This document shows, in pieces, positions 4,921 to 7,222 of a DNA stretch of 7,222 nucleotides (positions are counted from its first letter, which is position 1; each line of letters opens with the position of its first letter). The position numbers and the translations under genes are program-made. The notes below the pieces were generated by a model. The model saw only the letters and a list, made by a program, of their open reading frames with translations. It was not told the DNA's origin and ran no database searches. The stretch lies in the NCBI GenBank assembly GCA_964628935.1, contig CAZVOE010000157.1:1-7222 (forward strand), in the 5' to 3' direction. Origin of the DNA: CAYLHQ01 sp964628935. Lineage in GTDB: Bacteria; Acidobacteriota; Polarisedimenticolia; Polarisedimenticolales; DASRJG01.

Positions 4921-5547
4921 ATGTCCCTTTTCGACTGGCTCCGGCGTTTGCGGAGTCCCCCCCCCGAGCCGAGCCGAATCTCGACCCCCGCGCCACGGGA
5001 ACTCCCGCCGGAGCAACTCGACGCGATCCGAAGGATGCTCGCCGAACTCCCGCACGTGCGCCTTCCGAAGTCGAGCCACGGGAGCACGCTCGCCGAGCAC
5101 CTCGACGCCTTCGGGATCTCTCGCGAAGACGCGAAGCGAATCGCCGAGAGCGCCTTCCCCGACCCTTCGGTCGAGCCGACGCTCCCCCGGTTCCTGGTCG
5201 CCGTGTCCGACGCTCTCCACGAACGGGAAGATCGGCACTTCGCTTCGTGGGGCTCGACGCTCTATCAAGCGGCCCTCGCGTTGAACGGAGCCGGTCGCGG
5301 CGACTACTTTCCCGTGCTCCGGGAATCCGCACGCGTGCAACTCCGGGAGTACCAGCGGGAGGGCGTCGCGAAGGTGGAGATCCTGCGCACGGGCGACACT
5401 TGCCGCGCGTGTCGATCCTCTCGGCGTCGCGTGTGGACGGTCCGGGAAGCCCTCGCAACGATGCCGATTCCGGTCGAGGGTTGCACGAACGTGGTACGGG
5501 GATGCCGGAGCGGTTTCTGCCGCTGTACGTGGACGCCCCGACTCTGA
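4921..5547 (+). CDS. Hypothetical protein (208 aa) with Mu gpF-like cysteine-rich C-terminus
   Basis: This is the only plus-strand gene. The N-terminal 120 residues are unrecognised: a basic start (MSLFDWLRRLR), a Pro-rich linker (13-30) and helical segments. From about 105 onward the layout resembles the C-terminal part of phage Mu gpF / SPP1 gp7-type minor head proteins: a helical stretch ending in LREYQREGVAKVEIL (141-155), then GDTCRACRSS (158-167), VWTVREALATMPIPVEGCTN (171-190) and GFCRCTW (198-204). The cysteines at 161, 164, 188, 195, 200 and 202 probably bind zinc. The match is by pattern only, and such tails also occur in non-phage proteins. The ATG at 4921 is chosen for the GGAGG 8 nt upstream; an in-frame ATG at 4828 has no ribosome site and overlaps the divergent promoter. 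It converges with the OB-fold gene. Confidence 0.83.
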   Translation: MSLFDWLRRLRSPPPEPSRISTPAPRELPPEQLDAIRRMLAELPHVRLPKSSHGSTLAEHLDAFGISREDAKRIAESAFPDPSVEPTLPRFLVAVSDALHEREDRHFASWGSTLYQAALALNGAGRGDYFPVLRESARVQLREYQREGVAKVEILRTGDTCRACRSSRRRVWTVREALATMPIPVEGCTNVVRGCRSGFCRCTWTPRL

Positions 5548-5558
5548 GGGGTCGCGTC

Positions 5559-5568
5559 GCACGCGTGC
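5559..5568. other. 10-bp palindrome between convergent genes
   Basis: GCACGCGTGC is a perfect palindrome in the 26-bp gap between the stops of the convergent genes ending at 5547 (+) and 5574 (-). It could serve as a weak bidirectional hairpin or a binding site. No T-run flanks it, so it is not a convincing terminator. Confidence 0.25.
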
Positions 5569-5573
5569 TCCGC

Positions 5574-5849
5574 TCACGCCGACGGACGAACCGGGGTCGC
5601 TCTCCACCGCTCGACCGCCGGGCGCACGCTCTTCGCCTTGAAGTACCGGACGATTCGCGGCTCCCCTTCGAGCCGGACCTCCGAGCCGACCGTCACGACC
5701 GACGCGTAGCGCTCCGCCTTCCGGTCCCGCATGGTGATCGCGATCCATCGGCCCGTTGCGGATTCCACGACCTTGAACGTGAGCACGGGACGGTTCCGCC
5801 GATTACGGAAGAGCCGGGGCTTCTCCGCGACGGTGCCGATGATCTGCAT
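5574..5849 (-). CDS. Small OB-fold, SSB/PriB-like protein (91 aa)
   Basis: Probably a single-stranded DNA-binding or primosome-accessory protein. The 91 residues follow an OB-fold pattern like the N-terminal core of bacterial SSB or PriB: MQIIGTVAEKPRLFRN (1-16, strand 1), RPVLTFKVVESATGRWIAITMRD (20-42, strands 2-3 with aromatic Phe25 and Trp35), a short helix KAERYASVV (44-52), then VGSEVRLEGEPRIVRYF (54-70, strands 4-5 with Tyr69 and Phe70). It lacks the usual long linker and acidic tip of housekeeping SSB (about 170 aa). The rich basic tail (RPAVERWRATPVRP) could aid DNA binding. The ATG at 5849 is supported by GGAGGG 7 nt upstream. The in-frame extension to 6023 is Arg/Gly-rich and looks noncoding. 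It fits with the element's own primase/ATPase. The fold call is by eye. Confidence 0.8.
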   Translation of the reverse strand: MQIIGTVAEKPRLFRNRRNRPVLTFKVVESATGRWIAITMRDRKAERYASVVTVGSEVRLEGEPRIVRYFKAKSVRPAVERWRATPVRPSA

Positions 5850-6104
5850 GTTGAATCCCTCCGACCCGCCGAACCCGGCGGGAAAGAGTTTCGACGGGGC
5901 CGCACGGCCGACTTGATCCGCGCGCTCGCGAGGTGACGGAGCGGTTTTGGAGACTCCACCCCTACCCCGTCGAAACCCAAGTCCACGAACCCGACCGCCG
6001 GGCCGATCTCCGGGAACACGCACGGCCCGAATGTGCGCGCGCCTCGGGATCGGCGAGCCCGGAGCGACGGTCGGCGGGGGCTCCGTCCCCCCATGCTCAC
6101 CGAC
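5850..6104. other. 255-bp interval without a convincing gene
   Basis: This is the largest gap in the window. Minus-strand frames are open across it: one extends the OB-fold gene upstream, and another (from 6100) would run into that gene out of frame. Neither has a good ribosome site, and both show Arg/Gly/Ser-rich compositions typical of shadow frames. A stretch around 5960-6030 in the 6100 frame has codon-like third-position GC, so a decayed or small gene is not excluded. Otherwise I see only the hairpin at 6076-6091. Confidence 0.4.
6076..6091 (-). terminator. Possible hairpin terminator after the 105-aa gene
   Basis: GGGGG (6076-6080) pairs with CCCCC (6087-6091) across a 6-nt CTCCGT loop, 13 nt beyond the stop of the 105-aa gene. 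There is no U-tract on the minus-strand transcript, so an intrinsic terminator is doubtful. It may only stabilise the transcript end. Confidence 0.25.
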
Positions 6105-6422
6105 TCACCGCGCCGAGTAGTGCCGGGTCGCTCGATCGTACAGGTACGGCTCCTCCGTTCGGAGCGCTTCGAGGGCGCGTCCGAAAGAGAGGTTCCGCTC
6201 TTGCATGATCTCGTGCGCCCGCGACACCGCGTCGGCCATCGCGCTCTGATCGGTTTCGGGCTCCGACGCTCCCCCGCCGTATGCTTCCCGGAGCGACGCG
6301 GCGAAGTGCCGATCCTCTACCTTGATTCGGTCGAGGGCTTCCGCGAACGGAATCCCCTTCTTGTCCGCGAACGCGCGCACCCGTTCCGAGAGCGCCAACT
6401 GATCCGCGAGGTTCATTCCCAT
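6105..6422 (-). CDS. Hypothetical protein (105 aa) with an internal 36-residue duplication
   Basis: Not recognised. The protein is built from two aligned helical repeats of equal length, residues 13-48 and 67-102, joined by a flexible Gly/Ser/Glu linker (49-61). Shared positions include the Arg near the start, a turn (GIPF versus NLSF), then AL, a Glu, and a closing Tyr. The motif 'hydrophobic helix, short turn, F-x-x-AL, E-D/E, Y' also recalls helical repeats in some phage scaffold/protease tails, but only loosely. There is no signal or membrane segment. The ATG at 6422 is chosen for the GGAGGG 8 nt upstream. A GTG at 6452 overlapping the previous stop (GTGA) would add 10 residues and is the alternative. 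It follows the 220-aa gene closely and is likely co-transcribed with it. Confidence 0.8.
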   Translation of the reverse strand: MGMNLADQLALSERVRAFADKKGIPFAEALDRIKVEDRHFAASLREAYGGGASEPETDQSAMADAVSRAHEIMQERNLSFGRALEALRTEEPYLYDRATRHYSAR

Positions 6423-6448
6423 GATCAATTCCCTCCGTGTCCCCGCGA

Positions 6449-7111
6449 TCACGCGGCGACGATCTCGACGACCCCCTCCGCCCGAAGCACTTCCGCCGTT
6501 CCCGGCGGGATCTTCATCCGCGTCCCGATCACGTAGTGCTTCCGCAGGAGCGGAGCCGGGGGGCGCGTCGCGTGGTAATCAGTCTTGAAGACGACCTCGA
6601 CCGATTCTCCGTCGCCCCCGTAGAGCGTCCGCGTGAGCGCCTCCGCGAGCACGGTTTCGGGCGTGAGAAGGCCGGGCTCCGGCTTGCGCTCTCGCCCCGG
6701 CGGGAACCGGAGCGACCCGATCTCCGCCGTGATCGTCGCGACCCCCGCCGCGACCTTCCGCAGACCGGGGAGCGCCTCCCGGAGCGCCGCGTCGAGTTTC
6801 CCCATCGCTTCGTTACGCTCTTCGAGCACCTCGGGGAGCCGCGCGAGCGCGTACGCCTCTTCGGCCGCGTCCCGATCTCGACGGGCCGAGTCGGAAGCGA
6901 TCCCGAGGTCGCGGTGGAGCCGCTCCAATTCGCCCCGACGTGCCGAGTGCTTCGCGACCTCCGCCGCTCCGGCCGACGGGAACCTCCGCCCGATCTCCTG
7001 GTACTCGTTCGTTGCGTCGGCGATCGCCTTGTCCAACTCCGCGAGCCGCGCCCGCGCCGACTCGACCGCCGCGCGAGCCGCTTCGCTTCCGTTCGATCCC
7101 TTGCGTCCCAT
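6449..7111 (-). CDS. Hypothetical coiled-coil protein (220 aa)
   Basis: Not recognised. It is a soluble protein of 220 residues. Residues 8-130 are strongly charged and Ala/Leu/Glu-rich with heptad spacing (AARAAVESARARLAELDKAI, then RRGELERLHRDLG, then LEERNEAMGKLDAALREALPGLRKV), indicating a long coiled coil in two or three segments. Residues 140-220 are different: ERKPEPGLLTPETVLAEALT, then YGGDGESVEVVFK (164-176), HATRPPAPLLRKHYVIGTRMKIPPGTAEVLRAEG and EIVAA, suggesting a small beta-rich domain. There is no signal or membrane segment. The ATG at 7111 has GGAGGG 4 nt upstream; the in-frame upstream extension is Arg-rich and unlikely. It heads a leftward group with the 105-aa gene. If the window is circular it would follow the primase gene by 73 bp in the same operon direction. 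Confidence 0.82.
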   Translation of the reverse strand: MGRKGSNGSEAARAAVESARARLAELDKAIADATNEYQEIGRRFPSAGAAEVAKHSARRGELERLHRDLGIASDSARRDRDAAEEAYALARLPEVLEERNEAMGKLDAALREALPGLRKVAAGVATITAEIGSLRFPPGRERKPEPGLLTPETVLAEALTRTLYGGDGESVEVVFKTDYHATRPPAPLLRKHYVIGTRMKIPPGTAEVLRAEGVVEIVAA

Positions 7112-7133
7112 GTGTCCCTCCGTTCGTATCCCG

Positions 7134-7160
7134 TGGCGACCAGTACGGCGACCTACGCGG
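7134..7160 (-). repeat. 27-bp repeat, copy B (upstream of the coiled-coil gene)
   Basis: This is identical, in reverse complement, to 3327-3353 inside the integrase gene, and carries the same GGTCGCC doublet with a 12-nt period. This copy lies 22 bp upstream of the ATG at 7111 and outside any convincing gene. It could therefore be an operator, a replication iteron or a recombination arm site. Confidence 0.7.
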
Positions 7161-7184
7161 CCGACGCGTGGTCTGACCCCCGTT

Positions 7185-7222
7185 TTACTGGACACCCAGA
7201 GTCTGTCTTTTCTGCTCGCGCC
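7185..7222 (-). CDS. Possible C-terminal end of the primase/ATPase gene if the window is circular
   Basis: Reading leftward from the right edge, and taking the leftover base at position 1 as the first base of a codon, gives GREQKRQTLGVQ followed by TAA at 7185-7187. This is in frame with the truncated primase/ATPase gene at the left edge and would end it at 591 residues. The hydrophilic tail is plausible for the end of a winged-helix region. This holds only if positions 7222 and 1 are adjacent. Otherwise this stretch is simply upstream DNA of the coiled-coil gene. Confidence 0.45.
   Translation of the reverse strand, partial: REQKRQTLGVQ

Noticed and set aside
4840..5748. Minus-strand open frame of 302 codons covering the 208-aa gene
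   Set aside because: The plus-strand frame has a strong ribosome site and an ordered cysteine motif; this minus frame has neither and also overlaps the OB-fold gene out of frame.
5693..6100. Minus-strand open frame starting in the 255-bp gap
   Set aside because: It overlaps most of the start of the OB-fold gene in another frame, has no ribosome site, and its second half is Ser/Arg-rich. A short decayed gene in 5960-6030 is not excluded but cannot be supported.
1..7222. Terminal direct repeat that would prove circularity
   Set aside because: The first and last tens of bases share no overlap, so circularity rests on the in-frame junction and gene content only.
7160..7222. Promoter upstream of the coiled-coil gene
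   Set aside because: Possible hexamers on the minus strand (for example TAAAAC near 7182-7187) lack a matching -35 at proper spacing.

Overview
This very GC-rich bacterial window reads as one compact mobile genetic element. Almost every gene lies on the minus strand, genes abut or overlap, and no host housekeeping gene is visible. The host phylum cannot be named from the sequence. Strong GGAGG ribosome binding sites precede most starts, which fits a GC-rich bacterium.

Layout from left to right. Positions 1-2371 hold a leftward replication operon of four genes joined by ATGA stop/start overlaps: an excisionase-type HTH protein, two small orphan proteins, and a primase-polymerase/AAA ATPase that runs off the left edge. 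Upstream is a short control region with a perfect 16-bp palindrome and C-run repeats. Positions 2435-3115 encode an unrecognised helical 226-aa protein. Positions 3116-3205 hold two sets of short direct repeats. Positions 3206-3275 hold the 3' part of a tRNA-Leu(CAA), which overlaps the end of a complete tyrosine-recombinase gene (3238-4524); this is a typical phage or integrative-element attachment site. Upstream of the integrase, and apparently co-transcribed, is a small ribbon-helix-helix-like regulator (4589-4810) with a good promoter. Divergent from it is the only plus-strand gene (4921-5547), whose cysteine-rich tail resembles phage Mu gpF-type head proteins. Leftward again come an SSB-like OB-fold protein (5574-5849), a 105-aa protein with an internal duplication (6105-6422) and a 220-aa coiled-coil protein (6449-7111).

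The parts fit an integrative replicon or phage satellite. The integrase and HTH factor would handle integration and excision at a tRNA-Leu gene, the primase/ATPase and OB-fold protein would handle autonomous replication, and a set of orphan proteins remains unexplained.

The most notable point is that the window may be the whole element as a 7,222-bp circle. Mobile-element genes lie on both sides of the attachment site. Joining the right end to the left end extends the truncated primase gene in frame by 12 codons to a TAA stop, 73 bp before the next same-strand start. This is inference: no terminal overlap is visible, and the reads across the junction were not available.
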